A program made the translations under genes and the position numbers. Positions 34,586 through 46,316 of a stretch of 64,000 nucleotides of DNA are shown here, one piece after another. The DNA is from Gelatoporia subvermispora B (Eukaryota > Basidiomycota > Agaricomycetes > Polyporales > Gelatoporiaceae): positions 1,701,854 to 1,765,853 of the forward strand of contig KB445791.1 of the NCBI GenBank assembly GCA_000320605.2, read 5' to 3'. Under the pieces are notes generated by a model. That model was not told where the DNA came from. It did no database searches and saw only the letters and a program-made list of their open reading frames with translations. Position 1 is the stretch's first letter; each line of letters begins with the position of its first letter.

Positions 34586-36488
34586 ATGGCCGCCATACAC
34601 GCAGCTGCACTATCCTTACTACTCGGAATCTCTGTCGTTACCGCCGCCGATAATGGACTCGCTATAACTCCCCAAATGGGATGGAATACTTGGAATCACT
34701 TTGGCTGTAGCATCGACGAGGACCTCATCCTCAGCGCTGCCAAAGCGATGATCCAGTACGACTTGCCAAGTTATGGGTACAACTGTGCGTACTTCGATTT
34801 ATTTTAGCAATCAGTAAACTGATCTCTGCCTTCGTACAGACGTGAACATGGATGATTGTAAGCCTCTGTTTGCTGAGCTGCGGTGTCTGTTGACGTGTAC
34901 CCATGTTGCAAGGCTGGCACGCCGCGACTCGCAACGCGAGTGGAGCCCCGCAGCCGGATCCGACAAAGTTCCCGAACGGTATTAAGGCTCTTTCTGATCA
35001 AATTCATTCGATGGGTCTCAAAGTGAGTCTTCTCCGCATCTTCCCTTCCCTTCCATTCTGAGGCATGCCCTTTCCTAGTTCGGAATATACAGCGATGCTG
35101 GCACGTACGTCATGGCCGGATCTTTGTCGAAGCCCCGCTAACACCGACATTGACAGGATGACGTGCGGAGGCCATTTCGGCTCTCTCGGCTACGAGGAAA
35201 TCGACGCGCAGACTTACGCCGAGTGGGGCGTTGACTACCTTAGTGAGACCCACGCTCAGCACATTTCTTTCGCTCTGTTGACACGCTGCAGAATATGACA
35301 ACTGTTTCAACCAAGGGTTGTCCGGGACGCCGAAACTATCTTATGACCGGTATAACAATATGTCCGTGGCGCTCAACAACACTGGGCGGCCCATTCTCTA
35401 CTCCATGTGCAACTGGGGCGAAGACGGCCCTTGGAATTTTGCTAGCGTGCGTTCGATCTTCTAGGCCGGCAAGACACATTCGGCTCATGGAGTGCTGTAG
35501 ACGATTGCCAATAGCTGGCGTATCTCTGGAGATGTTTACGACGTACGGCCGACACTACCACTGTTTGCTTCGGATTTTGCTGATCGCCACAATGTAGAAC
35601 TACGACCGATGGGATGTGCGGTGCCCCTGCGACTCCTTTATTGACTGCAAGCTTGCTGGCTTCCGTAAGTTCCGAGTGATGACAGGAATCGTGAATTTGG
35701 GTTCACCTCCTATAGATTGTGCTATGACGAGAATCATCGATTTTGCTGCGCCCCTTGGCCAGAAGGCGGGTCCCGGACACTGGAACGACCTTGATATGCT
35801 CGAGGTTGGTAACGGTGGAATGACATACGACGAATATGGTGAATTGGCCTACTCACGACACTTTGGGATGTTGAATTCACCAAACTCCTACAGTTACCCA
35901 CTTCTCCATGTGGGCACTGTTGAAGAGCCCTCTGATCCTGGGTAATGACGTGACAAATATGGTACGGGTTTTTGATCAATCTCAGGTCCACAGCCGTATT
36001 GAAATCAGTGTCTTCAGACGAACGAGACGTTGTCGATCATCACGAACGATGCTATTATTGCTGTGAACCAGGATTCTGCAGGTTCTCCAGCTACCCGGCA
36101 GTGGAAGCGCTCTGTGTCTGAAGGTGGCTACCTCGAGCTCTGGTCGGGCAGCCTCGTGAATTCGTACGCCTTGTCCCCCCTCCTCCCGCTTCTTCATAAC
36201 TGAGCTACGCATAGCCAATTTATCATCGCGCTCATGAACACCTCCCCGACAAATCAGACTGTCACTGTCAGCTTCGAGGACGTCTTCATCGACCAGGGGG
36301 CTGCCTACCAGACAGGCACGTTCACGCTGACCGACCTCTGGCAGAAGGACGACCAGGGCAATTGGGGCAAGGAGGTTGGGACGTATACGGCGCAGATCCC
36401 GAATGTGGAGATCGGGAGTCACCAGGTCAAGGTGTGGAAGGCGACGCTGCCGTCGAGCTCGAGCAAGAGGGACGTCGCCGACTTGTGA
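34586..36488 (+). CDS. Secreted GH27 alpha-galactosidase
   Basis: This enzyme removes terminal alpha-1,6-galactose from galactomannan and raffinose-type sugars. The signal peptide ([13 protein letters not shown]) is followed by [19 protein letters not shown], the GH27 opening motif. Splicing then gives [29 protein letters not shown] (the Asp is the retaining nucleophile), [24 protein letters not shown] (the Asp is the acid/base), [36 protein letters not shown] and [17 protein letters not shown]. The C-terminal beta-sandwich ends [19 protein letters not shown]. At least ten introns break the gene. All key residues are present and the size is ordinary for the family, with no extra carbohydrate-binding module. 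Start choice rests on the signal peptide and the ATATGGCC context. Confidence 0.94.
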
Positions 36489-36753
36489 CTCGTGCGCAAA
36501 GGACAGAAGTTCTTGGGCCTCGTGCCGGACAATAGGGAACTCTGACAGATTATGGGGATGTACGGATTGAAGTGAATAGCGAAATGTACAATAGTCGACT
36601 GTAACTCTCGAAGGGACTGAGTGTAAAGTATCTGCAGGTTTCTGTGGGTCAGGTCACGAGTCCTACCCGTATGTACTTCTTGTCGGTGACATCGTCCGCG
36701 CATTGGGAAACCTCCTGGTAATGATCGACTTGAATAGTTGCGTAGATGTCGGG

Positions 36754-37763
36754 TTACAAGAGGACTGCCTTCGTGGCATGAATTAGTGCAGGAGATGGCC
36801 GTTTTGTGTCGTACGCCATGGTGATGCTCGAAAGATTTGTCAGCTGGGATAAGTGTTGAAGTGACTCCTGAGGCAATGCGTGAGCCGACATACAACATAC
36901 GATCTCTGGAACACACATGGAAGTCACCATCGTCATCTATCAGCTCTGTGAAACCGATGGATTGCAGTTTCGGGTTTTTTGGGTGAGCACTGAAATCGAA
37001 AGTGTTTCTCAGCATGATCCCATGATACACGTAGACTCAAGTACGAACGACTGGTCAGGTTAGCAGTAAGGTTTATGCCCTCCAGCGCCACCACCTTCTT
37101 GCATCGGAGCATCACATTCACGATCCGCCTCCCGCCAGATCTATCCGACCTAGGTACCAGAGCTACTCGCCGGAGTTCCGTGCAGCAGCGAAGGATGACG
37201 TGAGCCCACGACGGAACAATCGCATTCCGGATCTGCGGGTGGCACCTATCCCGAAGCACTCCTTTCACCCTGGGGTAAGTATTCTCGTGGAAAAAGATGA
37301 TTTCCAGGGTGTGGAGGCTGGAGAGATGAGCAAGACATTCGGCGAACGCGGAGATCGAGTCTGTGTCATGTCATGAATGTTACAGTGAGTCTGCTGTCAA
37401 TGAACATTGAGGATATGCTCTGAACATATAACATGTTGATACATACTGCACCGGTATGTCAAGATCAGGACGTGCGACCAGTATATTTGCCCCGTTTTGA
37501 AGGCTGCTTGCCAGCTTCCACGCCATTTTAGAACGTCGATCAACCATGATAGCCGCCTCAAATCGTGCCCCTACCAGCCTGTAGCACACGTCATTGAACC
37601 TGCGGCATACACAGGCCAACTCGCGGAGCCTCTTCGACCGTGCATTAAACGCTGCTGGTAGCAAGGGCCGGTCGATCAAGAGATCGACCCGAGATATGTC
37701 GGGGAATTTAGCCACCGAGTATTCGACAATTATGAGCAGCATTTCGTTGAGTAGAGAGTGCAT
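36754..37763 (-). CDS. F-box-like/LRR protein (exon structure uncertain)
   Basis: The start MHSLLNEMLLIIVEYSVAKF begins an F-box-like helix, followed by RLRELACVCRRFNDVCYRLV. Downstream exons read IRNAIVPSWAHVILRCCTEL and RRIVNVMLRCKKVVALEGIN, then FSAHPKNPKLQSIGFTELID. A 49 bp intron (gtgtgttcc...cctcag) leads to ESLQHLSQLTNLSSITMAYD and the stop. Leu-rich, F-box-derived proteins of this form are abundant in mushrooms. One splice near 37020-37050 could not be made in phase with a normal-length intron, so a frameshift there cannot be excluded. It converges on the GH27 gene, with about 265 bases between the stops. Confidence 0.55.
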
Positions 37764-37992
37764 AGTAACGCGTTGATATCGGACTCGGGGCTTGCGCACG
37801 CCATGATGAAGGTCAAGTGGCAGGTAAGTCGGTATTGAAGATAGAATCGTCTTGGCCGCGTCAGCAGTCGATGAACCGTATTTGCATGTATGTACGCGAC
37901 TCGGGATCGGCAAGACGAGCGCTCATTTGACGCCTTCTGGTGACCAATCGCTGGGGCATGTCCGCGAGAGACATGCCGCTAAGGCACCGTTC

Positions 37993-39334
37993 TCAATGGC
38001 TAAACTCCAAAACGCCGCGAACATTGAATCCCGGTAGTGACTGCTTGATCTCGTCAAAGATCTCGGCTGGACTTGGTCTACGTAACCGACCAAGGCGTGG
38101 GGGTCCAAGCGGGAAGTGGAACGCAAGTCGTTCTAGAGAGGCGAACTTAGGTGAGGAGAGCAAGTTGACGAACCCCGACCAATTGGGCGAGTTCGATGGG
38201 AGAAATGTGGACCACCAGGCAACGTGCTTGAACTGGATGACCTTGAGGTGTGGAGATGAGAGCTGTGTGAGGACCCAGGTTTCTACCACGAAACTTTGCT
38301 CCACGTTGGGCCAGCGCACAGATAGGTCTAAAACCCGAAGTTTTGCACAAAGACCCACATTCAGGAGTGGTACTGATCGAGTTGGTCAGTAACTTGCACG
38401 TGGGAGGAAAGAAGTAAGGTAAAATACCTGATTGGACTGTGTGGACGCGGAATTGTATATGTTCCAGCAATGGGGCAATGTGGTTGAACCAGGAAGGCCA
38501 ACTCGACGCGCAATCGGGTGGGACACGGTCGAGAAATAATACTTTGATATGGGGTTTGGTCCGACCGGCAAGTAAGGTGTCCATGAACCCTTGAACGACT
38601 GATGCAGAGTTGACGAACTTCAGTTCCACCACTTGAGGAAGAACTGGAGCGCCCAGACGCAGCAGCCTATCCTCGAACTGTATCATTTCTACGTCAAGGT
38701 CATGTAGTTCGACTCTCTCGAGGCCAGGCATCGCCTCGAGCCAGGTGCGCAGTGCAAATCGGGATGATATAGAACACGAGTGGAGTTGCAGGTGTCGTAT
38801 TTCTCCAAGTCCGTGAAGGTTGACAGGCTCATTCATGCTCCAGTGCTCCAACTGGAGGGCTGTCACGTTGGGCATTTGCCCGATTAGCGACTGAACGATG
38901 TTGGGTAATGAAACCAGGGGCAAGTCATCTATGTAGGATCGAGAGGCGCAAATACACAGCCGTCGGACGTAACATGCGAATTGAGCGTTCTCTGCAAAAA
39001 GCTTGTGAAATCGGACTGCGCCGAGAACATCCAGGTTAATGGTACGGAACAAGTGATGTCGTGCCCTGGGAAGCCAAGAACGACACGTCAGACTACAGCT
39101 TTCGAGAGATGGTCGGTCGTCCTGTAATTTGTCAATGATGTAGTCAAAAATCTCCGCGGGTAACTTTGAGTGTCTTGATGGATGGTCGAGAAGGGACAGG
39201 TTGCTGACTTGTGTGGTGAGATTAGTGCATGCAAACGAAGACGTGGTCGACGACTGTGCGATACCGTTGTCATCCATGACACTTTGAGGTGAATTATGAT
39301 CCACTACGCATGAGCTAGAGATTAGATCGCACAT
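37993..39334 (-). CDS. F-box/LRR protein
   Basis: After an N-terminal low-complexity stretch (start MCDLISSSCVV; MDDNG at 39277 is an alternative), the F-box reads KLPAEIFDYIIDKLQDDRPS and SLTCRSWLPRARHHLFRTIN. Leu-rich segments follow (MPNVTALQLEHWSMNEPV, GLGEIRHLQLHSCSI, MPGLERVELHDLDVEMI, LPQVVELKFVNSASVVQGF). One intron after HTVQS joins in phase to VPLLNVGLCAKLRVLDLSVR, and the protein ends VRGVLEFSH. It is probably an SCF substrate receptor. It lies in tandem with the F-box-like gene at 36754-37763, although their sequences are not obviously close paralogues. Confidence 0.8.
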
Positions 39335-40100
39335 TTTCGACACGCAATGGATCAAACGAACATTACTTTGTGTGAGTTAGTCGAAAAGTTCCTTGTCAAT
39401 AGTCAGGACTAGGAGCACCAGTACTTGGGGGGCGAGTGGCTGCGGGCCAAGGTGTAAATATACCAGATCGTATGAATTATGCGCTCCCGAAACCCCATTG
39501 AAAATTGGATACCGCAGAGAATCAAACAATCAGGTTCTCTCGGAGTCAATACCACTGCTCTAGGCTCTGGTTAGCCGGGCGCCGGAACGTCCGCAATTTC
39601 CACCCAAGCCTGAGGCCCTGAAACTTCCGCCCCAGAGCTGTTAGAACTTGGCACGCAGTGAAGTATGAAGAATGTAGTTATGGAAGGAGTATTCTGGTTT
39701 TATAAGAACGTCACAGACCGAGACGACAAAATGGCGACTGGCGATGAGTGGCACATAAGCAGTAGCATCCCGAACGCGGGATCATATCAAGGAGGAACCG
39801 ATTGGGAGCGATTTATCAGAGTTTGAACAACGTTACCTGGAATTTATCTCCAAGGCAGTAGTGCGAAAACGTTCACAGCCATGCGTTGGGCAATACTGAG
39901 CACCGTGGCCACTTGCCTTGAAGACTTTGCAGAGTGGTCGACGCGATCAGCTAGCAGTATTGCCACTTGCCAGGCGCCTAGGCCTAGGCATCCATCACAT
40001 GCCCCTGAGGATCACGGTACTTCCGAGCGCTACGCTGAGGTGACCTCGGCCTATCAGCCAATCGCATAAATGCGGAACGCAAAAAGCCCTCAGCAATCTG
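39335..40100. other. Intergenic, no gene recognised
   Basis: The only ORF is a 62-residue plus-strand frame at 39881-40069 with no recognisable features. This begins a ~4 kb sparse interval. Confidence 0.5.
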
Positions 40101-40107
40101 TATATAA
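40101..40107 (+). promoter_or_regulatory. TATA box (TATATAA)
   Basis: TATATAA lies about 110 bases before an ATG (40215) and is followed by CT-rich sequence of the kind found at fungal transcription starts. It supports, but does not prove, a gene starting at 40215. Confidence 0.4.
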
Positions 40108-40214
40108 TGGCGTGCGGCTCATGTGCACAAGCTCCTCCGGTTGTAGAGATCCCATCCCGTTCGCTCGTCTACTTGTCTTCTCCTCAGGCCTCATCTCTCG
40201 CTCATCTCAATCCT

Positions 40215-40499
40215 ATGCGTCTCCCTGACCTCGCATATGGTCTTACAGCATTGATATCCTCATCTGGTGCACCGCGCGTATTCGAATTCAGCCTGTATCA
40301 AGTGCCTTCGAGTCCCAGTGATTGTTATTGTCGTGCTGTGTCTCATGCCCGTGCACGAAAATCCCCCAGACCTGTTAGTGGCTCCGTATCACAGTCTTCC
40401 CTGACGGGTGGACCGGACAAAGATTTGGACGTCACAGGTCTCGACGTTCCTTTCTCTGCTCGTTGTGGCTACGCTCCATCAGGACTCGACATCCGCTAG
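40215..40499 (+). CDS. Hypothetical small protein (first exon?)
   Basis: The ATG at 40215 follows a TATA box and CT-rich leader and begins MRLPDLAYGLTALISSSGAP, weakly signal-peptide-like. The frame stays open to 40499. Additional short plus-strand frames continue to about 40783 and could be further exons. I recognise no domain. The 5' architecture is the main evidence, and it may be a decayed or orphan secreted-protein gene. Confidence 0.3.
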   Translation: MRLPDLAYGLTALISSSGAPRVFEFSLYQVPSSPSDCYCRAVSHARARKSPRPVSGSVSQSSLTGGPDKDLDVTGLDVPFSARCGYAPSGLDIR

Positions 40500-41513
40500 T
40501 CCCGGCCCTACTCGCGATACTTCAAGGTATTCCAAACTCATTCATCCATCACTCTGCGGTCAAGGAGGCATAATTGCCACATCCCTTTGGTTATTCATCG
40601 CCAACTCATGACAACTTCCCATGTTGGTCGTCCTTGTCGTCGATGAACCTAACCTCTCCTCGGGACTTGCGGAACACTCTTCTACGCCCTTTGCCCTACG
40701 CCGTATTCCCACGCACGGACCACTGCGGCAGGCACGCGTTCCCGAGTCAAATGCCTAGCGCTGCTGACTCGGGAACTTGCTGATTGTTACGGCGCGGTCG
40801 GGTCACCAGTAATAACGATGGCCGCGACAGACGGGTTTCAGTATGCTAGATTGGGTGCTTGTCTCGAGAATAGCTCATCCGTCACGTAACAGTCTCGCGA
40901 GAAATGGACGATTGCTTGGCTTCTTTCGGACCCTGCCAGCGAAAGTTGCATTTTTCTGACTTGCCAGGCAGCAGGAGATCAATCAGACCTACTTGTAAGT
41001 GCTCATTCAGCCTTGGTATGTACTTCCTAGGAACAACATGTATGCCATCAGCACGTAATGTATTTGGCCATGATAGTATAACAGCAGCTCTAATGATTGG
41101 CTTGGCGCTCCGGTATTTCGACAAGAAAGCCACAGCCCTCTCGAATGTGTCCGTGGTATTGTATGATGATGGCATACTAGTTGAATGCATCGTGTGGTGT
41201 CCATGCAATATCATATCATCGATTCTGTTATCGGGACACCTGGTGCTGCATTGATTCAGGTATCTCCGAATGTATTATCACCACCGAGGATGAGCTGCTG
41301 TCCGAAGACTGCAATTACAGTGATCATGCGCCAAAGAAGCCTTGGTGTATGTTCTGGACTCGGTGGCACTCGATGCTGAGTTCCTGGCCCGTATCCGAGA
41401 GTGAACTCAGGACTGGGTTTCCCGGAACTTCTCCAGACGTGACAGCTCGCCCCTTTCCCTGTGTTCGTATGTTTTAGATATACAGCACGTGAATGTCTTG
41501 ACAGGTTGTCCTG

Positions 41514-41894
41514 ATGCTTGATCAGATTTCTGCGTTACGCTATTCACTGAATACTCCGTATGGAATGCTCTTCGACATCACATACGACAATAGATACCAC
41601 ATAGACGCATGCTCATTGTTTACATGGACAATGTCGCATGTGCTAGGATCTGATGAGCTGCTTGATCGCGAGCTCGACAGTTGGCTTTTGGACTTGCTTA
41701 GCACTGCGCAATCGTGCGCTGGACCCTCAACAGATGTCCCCCTGCTCTTTTGGCTAGCAAGCCCTGCTGGCATGATTTCATTCATTTCGAATGTAATGGC
41801 CTGGATGGCTCTGTTCACAAGAACTGCGTCTGGCCATACGTGCTTGGCGACATTCATTGATCTTCTGCACACCTATATCATGCGCCGCAGGTGA
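41514..41894 (+). CDS. Hypothetical ORF of unknown function
   Basis: This open frame of 126 codons has amphipathic and hydrophobic stretches (HIDACSLFTWTMSHVLGSDE, MISFISNVMAWMALF) and an acidic Leu-rich middle. It resembles exon sequence rather than random DNA but matches no family I know. Upstream frames near 41330-41420 (KEALVYVLDSVALDAEF) could belong to the same gene. Intron placement is unclear. Confidence 0.25.
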   Translation: MLDQISALRYSLNTPYGMLFDITYDNRYHIDACSLFTWTMSHVLGSDELLDRELDSWLLDLLSTAQSCAGPSTDVPLLFWLASPAGMISFISNVMAWMALFTRTASGHTCLATFIDLLHTYIMRRR

Positions 41895-42245
41895 CATTTG
41901 GTTAAATTTCGACAAGCAACATTCCGTCCCGAGAAACAGCCTACATAGATCGTTATCGCACATTTGCATTCAGCACGCCAGAGTCAGCAACGGCCCACGG
42001 GTTTCAAGAGACAAGTTCGGGCAGAGAATCAGCTGCCTCTGGGAGCGCGCGTTCTCCCCTCAATGTTTGGTATCGCCACGGTAGCTAATCAGCTGCCCAT
42101 TAAGATGCGCTCGGTGCCGCAGAAAGGCTGGCCGTTTGACACTACACATTGTCCGCCGGAGAATATGCTAGAATCCCGATTCGTGGAACACAGAGCAGAA
42201 CGTGGCCGATACGCAGTTGTTCTGCTCGGCTGCGCCAGACGCTGA

Positions 42246-43431
42246 GCACCAGGTCAAGGGCCTTCCTGTCGGTGCCGTCTGGCCACGCGGTGGAGGTTAC
42301 CCTCACGTTTTACCGGACTTCTCAGTAGGATACTGCATCCAATTCACTTCTTGGCGCTGACGAAGGCAAGAGGAGTGTCGATGATGCGGTAATACAGGTC
42401 TCGAACAACGACTCACAATGTCCGATCCATCCCTGATCGCCTAACGTCCCGGTTCTTGGAAAAGCTGCTGTGTCATCGTGTGTCTTGGACGCCTGTGATC
42501 CTGTCGGGACATACCCTGCAATGCAGCACATCTGATCAATGTCGTGATTCCTAAAATTCACGCGGATCAGGACACGCTTCGTTATCGTAATTTCACCTTA
42601 CAGCACGAGCTGATTCCGAGTCAAACACAGAAAGTGTCGCGAGGATGCAAGGCCTACGTGAAAGTTATACATGGTCAACTGCTTCTACCGCCAGTCATCA
42701 GTGGTGCTGGTAAGCTCTGCCAGTCTGCTTATGCGATTACCTCAAGCTACGCGCCCCTGTTTACCAATCTTGTGGATATGCCAAAGATGGTGATAGGCCC
42801 GCAGTGACCGACGGAGATAAAGGAGAGGTTCAACTGTATGCTTCGTATGTTGGTATGGATGTCTTGACCGCTCGTACACCATGAGTGCGTTACAAATGTC
42901 AAATACTGCCGTGCAAGGCGAACGGCTGTGGCCGCTAGCACAATTTTTCTGGGAGTTGAACGAGCGACACAGAGAGTTGATGATGCTGTTGGCTGTCAGT
43001 CATACCGACAGAGAGTGAGGAGTTGAAGCTGTGCGAGTTACTCGGATGTTGTATCGACTCGTTGAAGTTGCGATGAGGATTGCGACTTGAATATCCAGTT
43101 CTCAACGCCTGAATTCAAAATGTCCATAGCAGTGTCAACTTAGATATCATCGCAGTACATATGAGAGAGCCTAATAACTCGAGATCTGGAGCGTGTCGCT
43201 TGTTCAAAGTCAATATAGAGATCCGCGGAGGCGGCAGCAGCGCGTCGGACACTCTGAGAACCCGCATTCCATGTGCTCTTGCAAAGGCACGTGGCAGACG
43301 GACAAATCCGGACGAAGTTTGGCGCCACAACGAGCGCGAGTGAGGTCGCCTCTGTCATCGTCGTTGGCGACGAGCAAGTCGTCCCCTCTACCCTACTTTC
43401 GTGTATACTCTCGTGCGGCTCTCATTCGGCC
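42246..43431. other. Gene-poor stretch upstream of the RBM26/27-like gene
   Basis: The ORF at 42544-42807 is unrecognised. The final ~150 bases before 43432 are CT-rich and probably hold the promoter of the RNA-binding protein gene. No repeats or mobile-element motifs were noticed. Confidence 0.45.
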
Positions 43432-46316
43432 ATGCTTACCGAACGCGACAATGTGACACATCTCAAACCATGGCTTATTAGGACACTGGAACCAATGTAC
43501 GTGCACAATTTCTTTACTTTTTGTCTGCATTCATGATGCTCACCTCGGGTGCTTTAGATGTGATGCGGAACCCGGCGCACTCGCAGACTACATCCTTGCA
43601 CTCTTGAATCACGATGCTCCAGAGTCTGAGCTTCGGAGGGAATTGGCGGAGCAATTAGACGAGTTTCTTGAGAAAGGTGCGTCTGATGATCTTGTGCTTC
43701 AAGATAATTTTCACTGACCATCGCTTGCAGAAGGCCCGGCTTTCCTCGACACCCTATTTACCGCCCTCCGAACGAAATCGTATCTTCCCTACTCCGCCGC
43801 CGACGCTCCCGCATACCCCTCGTCCAGCACGCCGCCTGTAGACCCCGGCATCCCAATCCCTCTCGATCTCCTGACACCTGCCAGCCCGCCCTCGCCTGAA
43901 AGAGGACGCAAACGTGGGCTCGAAGATGACGCCGACTCCCGCCCTCCAGCAAAAGGTCCGAGGCTGCAAGGTGACGGGCAAGTCTCCCGGTTCGGGCGGA
44001 GTGATCGTGGGTCATGGAATAGCAGAGGCGGAAGGATGGCTATCAATGGGCGTGGGGACTATATGGATGGCGCCATTGATGAGAGCATGGCAATGAACGG
44101 CGCGATGGGCATGAATGGGAGGGGGGCATACAGACCACCAGAGCGCAGAGGTATCTGCCGGGACTACCACAGTACGTTATCGTATCCTCTCTGCTACACT
44201 TCTCGCTAATCCCAAGTGTATTTTAAGACAATGGATACTGTGCAAGAGGTGCATTTTGCAAGTACAGCCACGGCGATGACGCAGTCATTCCCGCACAACT
44301 TTACCCTATGGGTGGTCCCATGCCGATGCCTATGATGGGTATGATGTCCGGCGGCATGCCCTTCAGCATTCCCTCCGGTTCTGGAGCTGCGTACGATCCC
44401 CGAGAGCGCATGGACATGCGGCCAATGAGCGGAGCTATAGGTGGACGTTCGCCTCATCCCCGGGCACCCATCATACCTCGGCAGGGCGATATCAACGGTT
44501 CAACCACGCAGAAACCCGGGGAGCTACCTGTCATCCAGGATCTCACGCCTCAGGTTCCCAAGGAGGATGTCGCAATGCAATCTGGGCTCTCTGACGGATA
44601 TGTTATGACAACGGGAGGACTCCCTGAGACAAACGGGGATGTCATAATGAAAGGGGTCTCCATTGCACAGCAAGACGGAGAAATGACCCGGCCCTTGCCT
44701 ACTATCCCTCAAGGTATGCGGGGAGGTCACAGAGGACCAAGGGGAGGTGGACGAGGCACCTTTGGTGGGGATGCGCATACATTCCGTCCGGAAAAGCGAA
44801 ACGGCAAAACACTTGTTGTGGAGAAGATCCCGGACGACAAGCTGAGCCTGGGTTCCGTGAACGAGTGGTTCAAGCGTTTCGGTACGGTCACCAATGTTGC
44901 TGTGGATGCCGTGCAGAAGAAGGCATTGGTCAGCTTTGCAAATCACGAAGAGGCTTTGGCAGCTTGGAAGTCGGAGGATGCTGTCTTCGGAAACCGGTTT
45001 GTCAAGGTCTTCTGGCATCGACCTATGGAAGGTCATGGCCAATTGGGGGCACGTATGTTGGCAGCCTCAGCACCCATGGTAGCGAATATCGCGGCGAAGG
45101 AAGCGACACCAGCTGTTCCACCACTCGCGTCTGCTCCTTCAGCCCCTCTTGTCCCGCCGACAACATCGCACTCGCGGGCTCCTTCCTCATCCTTGGCGGC
45201 TGCGGCGCTGGCCGCAAAGCAACGTCTTTTGGAGCAGCAGATCGCTGAGCAAAAGTCGCTCATGGCCCAGCTTGCCACTGTCTCCCCACAGGAAAAGAAG
45301 ACAATCATGGCTCGTCTCCGCAAGTTAGGTGAAGAGATGAAGCCCTCCGATCCTTCAGCGCGACCTCCCACGCCTTCCTCTGCGACTTCCGCTGCACCAG
45401 CATCCACTTCTCGAGGTGTGACGCCTCGAGCAGAGGACCGCGAACGTCTCGAGCGTGAGCGGCTGGACAAGGAGCTGGAGCTGCATCATGCCGCGACTGC
45501 GGCTGATGGCGAAGCGGAAGAGAGTACCGAGGAGCTGAGAGCAAGACTGGCGAAGCTGAAAGCAGAGGTGAGTCCCACAGTGTAATTTGTGCTTAGCTGT
45601 AGTCATACTCATGTCTGTGCGTCTTTCAGGCTGCTAGTCTGGGTCTCCCCGAGGCATCAGATGTGCCACATGCCGCATCTTCGTACCGACCGTACCGCGG
45701 ACGTGGGCGGGGAGGCCGAAGCTTCTACCGAGGTGCCATGCGTGGAGGACCTCCTCGGACTAGTATGAAGCTGGATCTCCGCCCCAAGAAGTTGCTGGTA
45801 AAAGGTGTCAACAGTGGCGCAGTTCAGGCTGTGCGTGACTGGTATGAGGTACGCTTTTCGCTGCATCTTAGAAAGTGCGATGACCCAGACTCGTCGGTGT
45901 TTTTCACTTTCTAGACGACCGGACATCTCGAATCGGTCGAGACGTTGGACGATAGTGACGTAGTCGTTTCGTTCCGGACACGTGCGGCAGCAGAACAGGT
46001 GGGACTTTGTCATATCTGCACAGGTCCCGAGCTCACGGATTTCGCATGGCCCCCACGTTTACAGGGATTGGCGAAAGGCGCCCACATCGCGACAATTGGC
46101 CCCGTCCAGATATCGTGGTACGCTAATCAACAGCACGCCACCGCAGTAACCCCGAGAACGCATTCATCCGCACCGGAGGCAACATCCGCGACGGAAGAGA
46201 AGACCTCCTTTGACGCGCGTCCTGCGTCTCCCGTGGACGCGGATGACACCACGTTCCACGAGGAGATGGCCGTCTCCGGCTGGGGCGGCGATGACGACGG
46301 TTTCGGAATGCTGTAA
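43432..46316 (+). CDS. CCCH and RRM RNA-binding protein, RBM26/RBM27-like
   Basis: The start MLTERDNVTHLKPWLIRTLE opens a PWI-like N-terminal domain (DAEPGALADYILALLNHDAP, AFLDTLFTALRTKSYLPYS). A CCCH zinc finger follows, ICRDYHNNGYCARGAFCKYS plus His, with spacing C-x8-C-x5-C-x3-H and an intron in the middle. An RRM comes next (KTLVVEKIPDDKLSLGSVNE, KKALVSFANHEEALAAWKSE, FVKVFWHRP). An Ala/Ser-rich coiled coil (AKQRLLEQQIAEQKSLMAQL) leads to a second RRM-like part (KKLLVKGVNSGAVQAVRDWY, DDSDVVVSFRTRAAAEQG) and an acidic tail ending DDGFGML. This order matches RBM26/27, which in other eukaryotes link nuclear poly(A) RNA to exosome decay. That role is inferred here from family membership. Six exons were followed in phase. 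Confidence 0.88.

Noticed and set aside
45033..45470. Long antisense ORF opposite the RBM26/27-like gene
   Set aside because: It mirrors the GC-rich, Ala/Ser-rich coding strand and has no motif; similar shadows occur opposite 6PGDH, 6PGL and the PXA gene.
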